Shown: positions 33,194 through 42,973 of the stretch, piece by piece
Layout: each line of letters starts with the position of its first letter
Numbering within the stretch: position 1 is the first letter of the stretch
Assembly (NCBI RefSeq): GCF_019879105.1
Contig: NZ_CP082249.1
Span: forward strand, 3,596,001-3,660,000
Direction: 5' to 3'
Length of the DNA stretch: 64,000 nucleotides
Source of the DNA: Natrinema sp. SYSU A 869
GTDB lineage: Archaea; Halobacteriota; Halobacteria; Halobacteriales; Natrialbaceae
The notes under the pieces: model-generated
Seen by the model: only the letters and a program-made list of their open reading frames with translations
What the model was told of the DNA's origin: nothing
Database searches by the model: none
Translations under genes and position numbers: made by a program

Positions 33194-33886
33194 TCACTCG
33201 CTATCGGCCGTGACGATCTTCTCGGACGACCGCTCGACGTGGCTGGTCCCGGCCACGCTAATCGACTCTCCGCGGCGGACGTTGTACGCTGTTAGTCTCC
33301 CACCGTAGACACAGCCGGTATCGAGCCCCACTGCCCATTCCCGTTCGATCGGCTCCGCGAGGACGGTGTGACCGAAGAAGACCCGCGGCGGCCCCTCGTA
33401 GCTCTCGAACCAGAACGGGCCGTCGTAGCCGTCGCCGTCCAGTGCCCGCATCGTCAGCACGTCGTCGTCCGAGTGCGCTGACAGCGGTCGGCTCGGATCG
33501 ACCCCACCGTGGACGACGATCCCACCGTCCCACGAAATCGCCGCCGGAAGCGACTCCAGGTACTGGTAGTCGACCGCATCGAGGGCCGGCAGCGAGGCCT
33601 CGCCCTCGAGGAGCTTTCGCTCGTTGTTTCCGCGGACCGAGACCAGCCGCGGCGACCGCCTGACGCGATCGAGGACGGCCTTGCTCTCCGGTCCCTTTCG
33701 AACCAGATCACCGACGAACACGGCGAGATCGTTCGCGCCGAGTTCCAGCGACCCCAGCAACGCCTCGAGCGAGTCGAGACAACCGTGGACGTCACCGATG
33801 ACGTAGACGTCGTCCCGGTTCTCAAGGTCGATGTGCCGGTGGTCGAACGATACTGAGTCGTCGAACGCGGAGTTGGCGGTCGTCAC
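33194..33886 (-). CDS. Calcineurin-like metallophosphoesterase (PrpA/ApaH-like)
   Basis: 230 residues with all five metal motifs: VIGDVHGCLDSLE, FVGDLVRKGPES, VRGNNERK, VVHGGVDP and FFGHTVLAE, then LDTGCVYGGRL. The layout is that of serine/threonine protein phosphatases and diadenosine tetraphosphatases, and substrate cannot be told by sequence. It ends next to the right end of a tnpB element. The ATG at 33886 (MTTANSAFDD) gives a short variable lead before the domain. Confidence 0.88.
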   Translation of the reverse strand: MTTANSAFDDSVSFDHRHIDLENRDDVYVIGDVHGCLDSLEALLGSLELGANDLAVFVGDLVRKGPESKAVLDRVRRSPRLVSVRGNNERKLLEGEASLPALDAVDYQYLESLPAAISWDGGIVVHGGVDPSRPLSAHSDDDVLTMRALDGDGYDGPFWFESYEGPPRVFFGHTVLAEPIEREWAVGLDTGCVYGGRLTAYNVRRGESISVAGTSHVERSSEKIVTADSE

Positions 33887-34055
33887 GTGTTATGCGTCAG
33901 AACTGTCCATCGAAACAGGATAAGTCGTTTATATGTTTCGTATTGAATGCTATATAGGGGCGTATAGCACGGACGAGACCCGGATTTGGGCCTGCAGTGC
34001 GTGAGAACGGGACAGGAGACGGGGACTTCTTTAGGAGCGATGCTGCACCACAGGT

Positions 34056-34721
34056 ATGGATGTCATCGTCAACGCCGCCGCGAGCGCGGATGGGAAACTC
34101 TCCTCGCGTCGCCGCGAACAGATCGCGATCAGTGGCGAGGACGATTTCGCGCGCGTCGACCGACTGCGGGCCAAAAGCGACGCGGTCGTGGTCGGTGTCG
34201 GCACTGTGCTCGCCGACAACCCGCATCTGACCGTCAAAGGCGACGACTTGCGGGCCCAGCGTCTCGAGGCGGGTCGACCAGAGAATCCCGCACGGGTCGT
34301 CGTCGACTCGAGCGGGCGGACGCCGACGGATGCGGCGGTCCTCGACGACGCGGCGACGACCTACCTCTGTCTGAGCGAGGCCGCGCCCGTCGATCAGCGC
34401 ATGGAACTCGCCGATCACGCCAAGTTGATCACCGCGGGTGACGACCGGGTCGACCTCCTTCGGGCGTTCGCAACGCTGCAGGAGCAGGGCCTCGAGCAGG
34501 TCATGGTTGAGGGGGGTGGCGAGCTCATCTTCTCGATGTTCGAGGCCGGGCTGGTCGACGAGCTACGGATGTTCGTCGGTCCGAAAATCATTGGCGGTCG
34601 CGACGCCCCAACCCTCGCCGACGGCGAGGGGTTCGTCGCCGAGTTTCCGACGCTCGAGCTTGCGGACATCGACCGACTTGATGACGGCGTCTTGCTGATC
34701 TGGAAGACTGACGACCGCTAA
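34056..34721 (+). CDS. 2,5-diamino-6-ribosylamino-pyrimidinone 5'-phosphate reductase (riboflavin pathway)
   Basis: 221 residues of the RibD C-terminal reductase type. It reads MDVIVNAAASADGKLSSRRR, RAKSDAVVVGVGTVLADNPH, ARVVVDSSGR, and EQVMVEGGGELIFSMFEAGL with VGPKIIGGRDAPT. In archaea this enzyme (ArfC) is a stand-alone reductase that acts before deamination in flavin synthesis. NADPH-binding residues in the GVGTVLADNP loop are kept. It is a single gene between a phosphatase and a gamma-glutamyltransferase gene. The frame is intact. Confidence 0.9.
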   Translation: MDVIVNAAASADGKLSSRRREQIAISGEDDFARVDRLRAKSDAVVVGVGTVLADNPHLTVKGDDLRAQRLEAGRPENPARVVVDSSGRTPTDAAVLDDAATTYLCLSEAAPVDQRMELADHAKLITAGDDRVDLLRAFATLQEQGLEQVMVEGGGELIFSMFEAGLVDELRMFVGPKIIGGRDAPTLADGEGFVAEFPTLELADIDRLDDGVLLIWKTDDR

Positions 34722-34905
34722 GCTCGAGCCGTCGTCTCATCGGCCGAACCGTTCGACCGGCGAGTATCAGTGCCAGTACGGTGATATTAGAACGTCTGTT
34801 GGAGAGGACTACTCGTCCAGTGTCGCTGGGTCAAACAGTATCATCACCGTATCCGCCGAAGGTATTTTGACTGGTAATATCTATCGTTTGACGGTGTTCT
34901 GAAAT

Positions 34906-36780
34906 ATGACAAAACGGTCCAATGCGAACCGAGCCGGTGATGGCGCACCACGTCCGAGCGGTCCGTCGGGATTCGAGCGACGCGCCTTTCTGGCGAAAGC
35001 CGGAACTGCTGCCGGTGCGCTCGGTATCGGTACGGGATCCGTCGCGGCGAGCGACGCACGGTCGACTACCGACGTTCACGGATTCGAGTGTGAGCGCCCG
35101 CAGTTCACGTGCGGCCAGCAGGTGACCGCGGGCGACGGGATGGTCTCGAGCGTCGATCCGATCGCCTCCGGCGTCGCCGCGAGTGTCCTGCGCGAGGGTG
35201 GCAACGCCGTCGATGCCGCCGTGGCGCTGCAGTACGTACTGGCAGTCACACAGCCCCACGGATCGGGGGTCGGCGGCGGCGGGTTCATGGTGATCTACGA
35301 CGCCGACGCGGACGAGGTCGACGTCATCGACAGCCGCGAGCGCGCCCCCCAGGGTGCGACCGCGGACATGTTCCTCGACGACGACGGCGAGCCGATCCCA
35401 TTCGCGGATCGAATCCGGCTGGGCGAGGCCGTGGGCGTTCCGGGGACCGTGATGGGACTGGAAACGGCGCTGGACCGACACGGATCCCGACCCCGTCAGC
35501 GGCTCGTCACCCCCGCGATCGACCTCGCTCGCAACGGCTTCCCGGTCGATAGGGTCTTCGCGAACCAGATCGCGGAGAACTGGGACAAGTTCAACGACGC
35601 GGCGAAGGCGGCCTACTCGGACGAGAACGGACGGCCTCTCACAGAGGGCGACACGCACAGTAATACCGATCTCGCCGAGACGTTCGAGGCGATCAAGCGA
35701 GGCGGTGCCGACGCCTTCTACGATGGCCCCATCGCAGCGGATCTCGCGGCAACGGTCCGGAACGCCGGCGGTAGCATGACTACCGATGACCTCGCGACCT
35801 ACGACGTCACGATCGACGAGCCGGTCCGCGCCGAGTGGAACGACGTCGAGATCGTCGGCCAACCACTCCCGAGTTCAGGCCCGAGTACCGTAGCGTACAT
35901 CCTGAAACTGCTCGAGTCCCTCGATATCGGACAGTACGACCGACGCTCGCCAGAAATGTATCACCTGGTCAGCGAGGCAACGAGCCTAGCCTGGGCCGAC
36001 CGGAACGAGTACATGGGCGACCCCGAGTTCGTCGACGTTCCGATCGACGGACTGCTTGATGACGCGTATCTCAGGGAGCGCGCTGAGACGGTCCGGGTCG
36101 ATGACACGCTTGCAGACTACGAGGCGGGAGAGTGTGTCGATCCCGGCAGCCCGCCCGGTATTGAGCCCTCGCAGGCACCATCACCCGACACGAAGCACGG
36201 GTCGACGACCCACTTCTCCGTCATCGACGCCGACGGCAACGCCGTCTCGTACACCTCGACGATCGAGCAGTTCATGGGCTCGGGGATGATGGTCCCCGGC
36301 CGCGGCTTCATGCTCAACAACGAACTGACGGATTTCAACGCCGTCCCCGAGGGACCGAACATGGTCGAACCGTGGAAGCGGCCGCTGAGCAGCATGAGCC
36401 CCACCATCGTCCTTCGCGACGGCGTCCCCGAGTTCACCGTGGGATCGCCGGGCGGATGGACGATCATCACCTCGGTCGCACAGACGCTCCTCCACCGCTA
36501 CGTCTACGGGCTCGAGCCACTCGAGGCGCTCTCCGAACCGACCGTATTCACCACCGAGTGCCCGCCGATCAGTTGGGAGGAGGACGTGCCAGCACAGGCC
36601 CGCGCAGCGACCGAAGTGTTCGGGCAGGTCTGGAGCGATGAGACCAGCGGTGACTTCGGAAACGTCCAGGCCATCGAGATCGGCGACGACGAACTACTCG
36701 GCGCGGCCGATCCGACCCGCGACGGGCAGGCCGTCGGATTCGACCGCGGCGGAAAGCGGAGTCACGGACGAAACGACTGA
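34906..36780 (+). CDS. ggt: Gamma-glutamyltransferase, Tat-exported
   Basis: 624 residues. A twin-arginine signal (ERRAFLAKAGTAAGALGIG) directs export. The large-subunit part has QPHGSGVGGGGFMVIYDA. The autocleavage site is KHGSTTHFSVIDADGNAVS, where the first Thr of TTHFS becomes the N-terminal nucleophile, followed by GMMVPGRGFMLNNELTDF. It would transfer or hydrolyse gamma-glutamyl groups outside the cell, perhaps gamma-glutamylcysteine, the main haloarchaeal thiol. The length is normal. No operon partner. Confidence 0.92.
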   Translation: MTKRSNANRAGDGAPRPSGPSGFERRAFLAKAGTAAGALGIGTGSVAASDARSTTDVHGFECERPQFTCGQQVTAGDGMVSSVDPIASGVAASVLREGGNAVDAAVALQYVLAVTQPHGSGVGGGGFMVIYDADADEVDVIDSRERAPQGATADMFLDDDGEPIPFADRIRLGEAVGVPGTVMGLETALDRHGSRPRQRLVTPAIDLARNGFPVDRVFANQIAENWDKFNDAAKAAYSDENGRPLTEGDTHSNTDLAETFEAIKRGGADAFYDGPIAADLAATVRNAGGSMTTDDLATYDVTIDEPVRAEWNDVEIVGQPLPSSGPSTVAYILKLLESLDIGQYDRRSPEMYHLVSEATSLAWADRNEYMGDPEFVDVPIDGLLDDAYLRERAETVRVDDTLADYEAGECVDPGSPPGIEPSQAPSPDTKHGSTTHFSVIDADGNAVSYTSTIEQFMGSGMMVPGRGFMLNNELTDFNAVPEGPNMVEPWKRPLSSMSPTIVLRDGVPEFTVGSPGGWTIITSVAQTLLHRYVYGLEPLEALSEPTVFTTECPPISWEEDVPAQARAATEVFGQVWSDETSGDFGNVQAIEIGDDELLGAADPTRDGQAVGFDRGGKRSHGRND

Positions 36781-36862
36781 GGGATCGCTAGCGGACGCCC
36801 ACGGCTGTCGCTGTGGGATCGAGTATGGCTTCGGATCTCTCCTCGCGGGGACTCTCACTCAC

Positions 36863-37654
36863 TCACTCGAATTCGGGGTCCCGATCCTCGACGAACGCCG
36901 CCATCCCCTCGCGCTGGTCGTGCGTTCCGAAGAGGCTCGCGAAGGCGCGCTTCTCGTATGCGAGGCCGCTTCCCTGCGGACCCTCGTGGCGCTGGTTGAT
37001 CGCCTGTTTGGCGGTCCGCATCGCAAAGGCTGGTTTCGCCGCAAGTCGATCGGCCAATTCACTGACGACGTCGTCGAGGTTGTCGTCAGGGACGACCTCA
37101 CCGAACAGGCCTGCCTCCGCGGCGGAGTCGGCGTCGAGGCGTTCCCCGAGGAAGATCATTCGTCGCGCCGTCTCGTCGCCGACCAGCCGCGGCAGCCGTT
37201 GCGTCGCTCCCCAGCCGGGAATGATCCCGAGATCGATCTCCGTGTTGCCGATCAATGCCGACTCGCCCGCGACGCGCAGGTCACAGGCCAGCGCCATCTC
37301 GCAACCGCCGCCGAAGGCATAGCCGTTGACCGCGGCGATCGTCGGCGCGGGGAAGGCCTCGAGCGCGTCGGCTACGTCGTGGCCGAGTTCGCCCCACTCT
37401 TGGGCGGCTTCCGGGGAGAGGTCCCGCATATACTTGATGTCGGCACCGGCGATGAACGCGTTATCCGCGCCCGTCAAAACAAGCGTGCGGGCGTCCGCCG
37501 CCGCGGCCTCCTCGATCGCTTCGCCCATCGCCTCGAGCGTCTCAATGTTCAGAGCATTGAGCGCATCCGGTCGATCGACGGTTATCGTCGCGACGTCGCC
37601 ATCCCACTCGAGTCGGACTGTGTCCCAGGACATACCGCGGCGTTCGTCAGCCAT
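36863..37654 (-). CDS. Enoyl-CoA hydratase/isomerase family (crotonase fold)
   Basis: 263 residues. The oxyanion-hole segments are DNAFIAGADIKYMRD and GYAFGGGCEMALACDLRVA, with the catalytic Glu region GNTEIDLGIIPGWGATQRLP; both catalytic glutamates appear to be kept, favouring true hydratase activity. It ends with the usual AKQAINQ and EGMAAFVEDRDPEF. It may take part in fatty-acid or amino-acid breakdown and could feed PHA precursors. Two starts are possible: 37654 (MADERRG) and 37633 (MSWDTV). MsrA is divergent. Confidence 0.88.
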   Translation of the reverse strand: MADERRGMSWDTVRLEWDGDVATITVDRPDALNALNIETLEAMGEAIEEAAAADARTLVLTGADNAFIAGADIKYMRDLSPEAAQEWGELGHDVADALEAFPAPTIAAVNGYAFGGGCEMALACDLRVAGESALIGNTEIDLGIIPGWGATQRLPRLVGDETARRMIFLGERLDADSAAEAGLFGEVVPDDNLDDVVSELADRLAAKPAFAMRTAKQAINQRHEGPQGSGLAYEKRAFASLFGTHDQREGMAAFVEDRDPEFE

Positions 37655-37768
37655 CGGCAAATCCCTTTGCACGCGATTCAGGTTGCGAGGCAGGGACGGG
37701 CCATGTCCGCCGGGAACCGACCGAGCCTACCCGTCACATCTTTCCTCGGTCGCACCCTACAATGGGGT

Positions 37769-38299
37769 ATGGAACGAGCCACGTTCGGCGGCGGTTGTTT
37801 CTGGTGTACGGAAGCGGCAATGAAGGAACTCGAGGGCGTCGAGTCGGTTACGTCCGGATACGCCGGCGGGCACGTCGAGGACCCATCCTATCGCGAGGTC
37901 TGTTCGGGCAACACTGGCCACGCAGAGGTCGTTCAGGTCGAGTACGACCCCGACGTGATCGGGTACGACGAACTACTCGAGGTGTTCTTCGCCACCCACG
38001 ACCCGACGCAACTCAATCGACAGGGGCCGGACGTGGGAACGCAGTATCGCTCGATCGTCTTGTCTCACGATGAGGACCAACGAAAACAGGCCGAGGCCTA
38101 CATCGAGGCGCTCGACCAGGAGTACGACGACGATGTCGTGACCGAACTCGAGGGACTCGAGACCTTCTATCGCGCCGAGGAAAAGCATCAGGACTACTTC
38201 GAGAAGAACCCCAACGATGCCTACTGTACGATGCACGCGGCTCCGAAAGTCGAGAAGGTCCGCGAGAAATTCGGCGAGATCGTCGCCGCACAGCAGTGA
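37769..38299 (+). CDS. msrA: Peptide methionine (S)-S-oxide reductase
   Basis: 176 residues. It begins MERATFGGGCFWCTEAAMKE with the catalytic Cys10 in GCFWC. It has TSGYAGGHVEDPSYREVCSG and HDPTQLNRQGPDVGTQYRS, then EEKHQDYFEKNP. It repairs oxidised methionine in proteins with reducing power from thioredoxin. The C-terminal resolving Cys is probably in AYCTMHAAPK. Divergent from the enoyl-CoA hydratase gene, short spacer. Intact and standard in length. Confidence 0.95.
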   Translation: MERATFGGGCFWCTEAAMKELEGVESVTSGYAGGHVEDPSYREVCSGNTGHAEVVQVEYDPDVIGYDELLEVFFATHDPTQLNRQGPDVGTQYRSIVLSHDEDQRKQAEAYIEALDQEYDDDVVTELEGLETFYRAEEKHQDYFEKNPNDAYCTMHAAPKVEKVREKFGEIVAAQQ

Positions 38300-38549
38300 A
38301 CCGTCGCTGGTTCGCCGTTGCAGTCCCGACCTCGCCGTAGAAACGCCGTCGCGACGAAAACAGCCGCTCACACGCCGTCAGATGGAACGACGACGGTGTA
38401 GTACCGGAATTGGTTCCGTTCGGTCTCCGCTCTGGATTCTGAGGGATGCTGTTTTCGCGCGAACCGTCTCACAATCCTGATGGGATTCTCGCCAGCAGCA
38501 GCCCGCCCCTATTTTATATGTGACGTTCCCGGCACAGTCTAGCGTGGAA

Positions 38550-39569
38550 ATGCCGCGTACGAAATACTCGTTACAGAGTGTTCGCAACGGGATCCGAGAG
38601 CCGCAACTCATCTGGACGGAGCTTTGTAAGTACCTCTGGTCGGCCCATCGGGAGCTCTTCGAACTCCGCCACGGGAGCGGTATCGACGTCATGGACGAGG
38701 ACTGGGACACGCTCCTCATACTCGACGCCTGTCGATACGATTTCTTTGCCGACATGAACTGGATCGACGGGACCCTCGAGTCGCGGTTGTCCGCCGGCTC
38801 GAGCAGCCCGGGATGGATCGACGCGAACTTCACGGAGAGAGAACACCACGACACCGTCTACGTGAGCGGAAACGCCTTCACGGCCGATATCGGCGACGAC
38901 GTATTTCACGCGATCTATCCGGTGCCGGCGGAGCCGGTCACGGAGTCGGCGGCCGTCGACGCGGCCGACATCTTCGATCCCCGGCTGCTGGAGGACAGTT
39001 CCGTGATCGACCCGGAAACCGTCGTCGAGACGGCACTCGAGGCCCACGACCGACACCCCAACAAGCGGCTGATCGTTCACTTCTTGCAACCACACGTCCC
39101 GCTCATCGGCGAGACCGGGCTCGAGATTTACCAGCGGATCGCGTCCCAGCGCGATCTCTCGTCGGTATCCCGCGGCGGCAGAGGGGACCGCTTCGGCGCG
39201 CTGAACGTGCAACTCTACGAGATTATCGAGGACAATGCGTTCGATATCGACGTCACCGATCTGCGGCAGGCATATGCGGAAACCCTCGAGATCGTCCTTC
39301 CCTACGCCGACCGATTGATCCGAGAGTTAGACGGGAAGTCCGTTATCTCCGCCGATCACGGCGAATTGCTCGGCGAACGGCTGCTTCCCTTTACGAGCCG
39401 AAAGTACGGTCACTTCGAGTATCTGGCGAACGAGTCGCTGCGACGCGTTCCCTGGCACGTTGTGGACGCGGACGGTCGGAGACGGATCGTCGAAGAGGCA
39501 CCGGTCGAGTCCGTTCGCATGGACGAGGATGCGGTGACGGAGAAACTCCGAGTACTCGGCTACCGGTAG
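38550..39569 (+). CDS. Alkaline-phosphatase/sulfatase-fold protein (339 aa)
   Basis: The motif DEDWDTLLILDACRYDFFAD near residue 50 holds the first metal acid; HFLQPHVPLIG and VISADHGELLGERL carry the other metal ligands of the alkaline phosphatase superfamily. The family occurs in haloarchaeal surface-polysaccharide and glycosylation loci and may transfer or remove phosphate or sulfate groups. No signal peptide is evident, so it probably acts in the cytoplasm or at the inner face. ATG 38550 has a TATTTTATATG box about 35 bp upstream; GTG starts at 38520 and 38544 are possible. Confidence 0.75.
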   Translation: MPRTKYSLQSVRNGIREPQLIWTELCKYLWSAHRELFELRHGSGIDVMDEDWDTLLILDACRYDFFADMNWIDGTLESRLSAGSSSPGWIDANFTEREHHDTVYVSGNAFTADIGDDVFHAIYPVPAEPVTESAAVDAADIFDPRLLEDSSVIDPETVVETALEAHDRHPNKRLIVHFLQPHVPLIGETGLEIYQRIASQRDLSSVSRGGRGDRFGALNVQLYEIIEDNAFDIDVTDLRQAYAETLEIVLPYADRLIRELDGKSVISADHGELLGERLLPFTSRKYGHFEYLANESLRRVPWHVVDADGRRRIVEEAPVESVRMDEDAVTEKLRVLGYR

Positions 39570-39673
39570 CGAAACTCGTTTTTCCATTCGGATTTCGGAA
39601 GGGTCTGGACTCGGTCGGTTTCGTGTGAAAGGACTGATTTGAATAGTAGTCCGGGAGTCGTTCAAACTGAACC

Positions 39674-40099
39674 ATGTCCATTGGCAAACTCGGTCCACAG
39701 GACGTCGTCACGACCAGTCCGGACAGCCAACTCGAGGAGATCACGGCGATGCTCGAGGAGGAAAACGTCGGCTCGATCGTCGTCACCGAAGACGACGAAC
39801 CGATCGGGATGATCACTGACCGCGATGCGGCGCTCGCGATCCACGACCACGACGACGTTGGGTCGGTCTCAGTCGAGGACGTGATGACAGAAAACCCGGT
39901 AACAGTCCACGAGGACGACGATCCGATCACGATTTCGGAGGCGATCCGCGATAACAACGTCCGCCGCTTCCCGGTCGTCGACGATGACGGCAAGTTAGCG
40001 GGCATCGCGACGCTGGACGACTTGGTCGCAACGATCGGCGAGGAACTCGAGAACGTCGCCGATACGATCGAAGCCCAGTCGCCGGAGTACAATCCGTAA
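39674..40099 (+). CDS. CBS-domain pair protein (141 aa)
   Basis: Two CBS motifs in tandem: VTTSPDSQLEEITAMLEEEN with GMITDRDAALAIHD, and MTENPVTVHEDDDPITISEA with GIATLDDLVATIGEE. Such pairs bind adenine nucleotides and report energy state; no partner domain is attached. A TATA-like AATAGTAG lies about 30 bp upstream. It stands alone between the sulfatase-fold gene and a GlpA-like gene. Function in this strain is unknown. Confidence 0.88.
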   Translation: MSIGKLGPQDVVTTSPDSQLEEITAMLEEENVGSIVVTEDDEPIGMITDRDAALAIHDHDDVGSVSVEDVMTENPVTVHEDDDPITISEAIRDNNVRRFPVVDDDGKLAGIATLDDLVATIGEELENVADTIEAQSPEYNP

Positions 40100-40237
40100 C
40101 GCCTGGAACACCTTTTCGAACCGACTGCGGCACAGCGGTGTGATCTCCGGCGTGTGACTTTCACGTTTTTACCGACGGATCTCCCCACTGAACGCCACCG
40201 GTGAAAGGTACGTCCGTCTGGGAGCCGTCGATCGATT

Positions 40238-41458
40238 ATGGACAACCGAATGGACACTCTCGTGATCGGAGGCGGTGCCACCGGAACGGGGATCGCCAGA
40301 GATCTCGCGCGCAGAGGCGTCGACGTCACGCTGGTCGAACGGGATGGGCTCTCGTCGGGAACATCGGGCCGCTCACACGGCCTGCTCCACAGCGGCGCTC
40401 GGTACGCCGAGGCCGACGGCCCGGAAGCCAGGGAGTGTCTCGAGGAGAACCGAATCCTGCGCCGAATCGGCGGTGCGTGCGTCCGAGAAACACAGGGCCT
40501 CTTCGTCCAACTCGCGGACGACGATCCGGCGTACTTCGAGGCGAAGCGCGACGCCTGTGAGGACGTGGGAATTGAGACCGAAGTCGTCAGCGGAGACGCC
40601 GCTCGCGAGGCGATTCCGGACCTTGCTGGCGACGTCGAGCGAGCGATGTGGGTGCCGGACGGCGTCGTTATCCCCTCTCGGCTGGTCGCTGCCAACGCGG
40701 CCGACGCCCGCGAGCACGGCGCGCGGATCCACACGCACGCACCGGTCACGTCCATGACCGTCGAGGACGAGCGGGTGACGGCGGTCGCGCTCGGTGGCGA
40801 CGCCGACGAAACGGTACGGCCGAACTACGTCGTGAACGCGACCGGTCCCTACGCCGGCCACATCGCCGACATGGCGGGTCTCACCGTCGAAATGCGGCCG
40901 ACCCGTGGCGTCATGGTCTCGGTCGAATACGACGGCCTTGAGCCGGTCCTCAACCGATGTCGCGAACCCGACGACGGCGATATCATCGTCCCGCACGACA
41001 ACGAGGTCGTCCTCGGTACGACGAGCGTGCCGGTTGACGATCCCGACGACTACGAGCAGGCCGAATGGGAAGTTGCAGAGACGGTTCGGGAGTGCGCGGC
41101 AATGCTCCCCCCGGTCGCCGACGCCCCCCGCGTTCGGATGTGGTGGGGCGTCCGCCCGCTGTACGAACCCGAGGAAGCCGCTCGCGGCGGCCGCGGGATC
41201 TCGAGGGGCTTTCACCGCGTCGATCACGCCGATGAGGGTGTCGCGAACTGCTGTAGCGTCGTTGGCGGGAAGCTGACGACGTACCGTCAGATGGCCGAGG
41301 CGACCGCGGACCTCGTCTGCGACCGGCTCGGGGTTGACACCGACTGTTCCACTGCGGACGAGCGATTGCCGGGCGCGTCGGATCCCGAGCGACTTGACGC
41401 GTTCGTCCGGGAGTTCGACGGACAGGGGCCAACTGATGCCGATCTCGTCGGGAACTAG
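40238..41458 (+). CDS. FAD-dependent oxidoreductase, GlpA-like
   Basis: 406 residues. The FAD-binding start is VIGGGATGTGIARDLARRGV with a second contact SGTSGRSHGLLHSGARYA and a final GGKLTTYRQMAEATADL, all typical of anaerobic-type glycerol-3-phosphate dehydrogenase subunit A. GlpA itself is about 550-590 residues with a C-terminal cysteine-rich domain; that domain is absent here, so this is a short paralog. Substrate may be glycerol 3-phosphate or another 2-hydroxy acid. No glpB, glpC or glpK lies next to it. Confidence 0.82.
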   Translation: MDNRMDTLVIGGGATGTGIARDLARRGVDVTLVERDGLSSGTSGRSHGLLHSGARYAEADGPEARECLEENRILRRIGGACVRETQGLFVQLADDDPAYFEAKRDACEDVGIETEVVSGDAAREAIPDLAGDVERAMWVPDGVVIPSRLVAANAADAREHGARIHTHAPVTSMTVEDERVTAVALGGDADETVRPNYVVNATGPYAGHIADMAGLTVEMRPTRGVMVSVEYDGLEPVLNRCREPDDGDIIVPHDNEVVLGTTSVPVDDPDDYEQAEWEVAETVRECAAMLPPVADAPRVRMWWGVRPLYEPEEAARGGRGISRGFHRVDHADEGVANCCSVVGGKLTTYRQMAEATADLVCDRLGVDTDCSTADERLPGASDPERLDAFVREFDGQGPTDADLVGN

Positions 41459-41534
41459 CGCTTAGCGGCTGCGGCTCGTACCACCGTCGTCACGACCGGG
41501 CAGCGCTGAAGACGGAGCCGACCGTACCGCCGGT

Positions 41535-42471
41535 ATGGTCGACCGAGACCGTACTAGGGGTGTCCTCCTCGGCCTATCCTGTGGCGACGCGCTCGGTCGT
41601 CCCGTCGAGGGCTGGTCGGCCGACCGAATCGCCCGCGAGTACGGCACCCTCGAGTCGTTCGTCGGTGACGGGACCCACAGCAAACCACCGGGGACGGTCA
41701 CCGACGACACGCAACTCGCGACGGTACTCGCTCGAAGCCTCCTCGCATGCGACGGGTTCGACCGGGATGAGTTCGTCTCGCGGTTGGTCGACTGGTACGA
41801 GAGCCGGCCGTTCGGTATCGGCGGCACGACGACCGAAGCACTCCGCCGAATCGCGGACGGCACCCCGCCGCTCGAGGCGGCCGAGGCAGCCAGAGCGGTG
41901 AAGCCACCGGGGCAGAAAGCGACGAACGGCAGCGTGATGCGCTGTGCGCCGCTCGCGATCGCCTACGCCGACGACCGGGCAGTCCTCGAGCGGGTGAGCC
42001 GCGAGTCCTCGCGCGTGACACACGCTGATCCGCGCTGCGTCCACGGCTGCGCCGCACTCACCCTGACGATCGCCGCCGCACTCGAGGGGGCCGAGCGCCC
42101 GCTCGAGACCGCACTCGCGGCGCTCTCCGACGATGCACCGTCCGAACTGGTCGACCGACTTGAACCGATACCGGACGGTGTCGAGTCCGATTCGCTTGTT
42201 CCGGAAAACGACGCCATCGAGACGCTCCGAACGGCGCTCTATCACGCGCTAACGGCGTCGGACCTCGAGACGGCGGTTATCGGTGCGGTCAACGAGGGCG
42301 GGGACGCGGACACGATCGGCGCGGTCACCGATGCCGTCGCCGGGGCGCGATTCGGCGCGAGCGCGCTGCGCGAGCGCGCTGCCCGAGCGGTGGCTGACGA
42401 ACGTAGCGGGACGGACGGAACGAATGACACTCGCGGATCGGCTCACCGAACTCGAGTTAAACGAGCAATAG
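41535..42471 (+). pseudogene. ADP-ribosylglycohydrolase family protein, frameshifted by a 13-bp duplication
   Basis: The first 275 residues match DraG/ADP-ribosylglycohydrolases: GVLLGLSCGDALGRPVEGW, TVTDDTQLA, KATNGSVMRCAPLA, VTHADPRC and VNEGGDADTIGAVTDAVAGA with the metal acids. A 13-bp tandem duplication (42356-42381) shifts the frame; without it the end reads FGASALPERWLTNVAGRTER and stops at 42469-42471. As written the frame runs on to 42755, antisense through the next gene. The catalytic acids come before the break, so partial activity is conceivable. The family removes ADP-ribose from proteins or small molecules. Confidence 0.82.
42356..42381. repeat. 13-bp tandem duplication
   Basis: CGCGAGCGCGCTG occurs twice in a row (42356-42368, 42369-42381). 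The unit is GC-only except for one A and one T and partly self-complementary (GCGCG), a setting that favours polymerase slippage. It is the cause of the frame change in the ADP-ribosylglycohydrolase gene. Confidence 0.9.
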
Positions 42472-42480
42472 CACGCTATC

Positions 42481-42840
42481 TCAGAACTCTCGCTGGAGCT
42501 CCGACCAGATGCCGAACTCCGTCGAGTGCTCGATATCGACACGCAACTCGTTGTCGTCGTCAAGGTCGATCGAGATTTCGTCGAGGTTGGCGACGTATCG
42601 GGACTTTCGGTGGCGACCCTTACGGACGCCGACGGCGTTCTCGACGAGTCCGGCCTCGGTCAGACAGTCGAGTTTTCGATACGTCGTCGAAAGTGGGTGA
42701 TCCGTGGCCTCGGCGATGTCCTCGACCGTCATCGGCTCCTCGAGTACCGCGATGATCTCCTGGCAGGCCTCGTCGTCGAGCGCGCCCATGACGCACTCGA
42801 GACCGGGAGTCTCGCCGGACGAGGAGAGCTCGAGTGACAT
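42481..42840 (-). CDS. ArsR-type winged-helix regulator (119 aa)
   Basis: From ATG 42840: MSLELSSSGETPGLECVMGA, then LDDEACQEIIAVLEEPMTVE, DIAEATDHPLSTTYRKLDCL and TEAGLVENAVGVRKGRHRKS. The helix-turn-helix and wing are clear; the C-terminal half is acidic and may bind a ligand or partner. No metal-binding cysteines of classic ArsR are seen apart from two scattered ones. An ATG five codons upstream exists, but a TATA-like TCTTTAATCC about 29 bp before 42840 favours the short form. It is divergent from the cobalamin adenosyltransferase gene. Confidence 0.82.
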   Translation of the reverse strand: MSLELSSSGETPGLECVMGALDDEACQEIIAVLEEPMTVEDIAEATDHPLSTTYRKLDCLTEAGLVENAVGVRKGRHRKSRYVANLDEISIDLDDDNELRVDIEHSTEFGIWSELQREF

Positions 42841-42973
42841 TGGGTGCAGCGACATTAGGAGCGAGGATTAAAGACACGTTTGATTACGAGTGTCAGTAAA
42901 CCGGAATAGATCGATTTGCGGCCCGAGGAATCGATGGGGCAACTACATGTGCAATCGGCCCGAGAGAACGGGT

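Noticed and set aside
38571-40755. Long minus-strand frames opposite the sulfatase-fold, CBS and GlpA-like genes
   Set aside because: They are mirror frames of well supported plus-strand genes and lack any motif.
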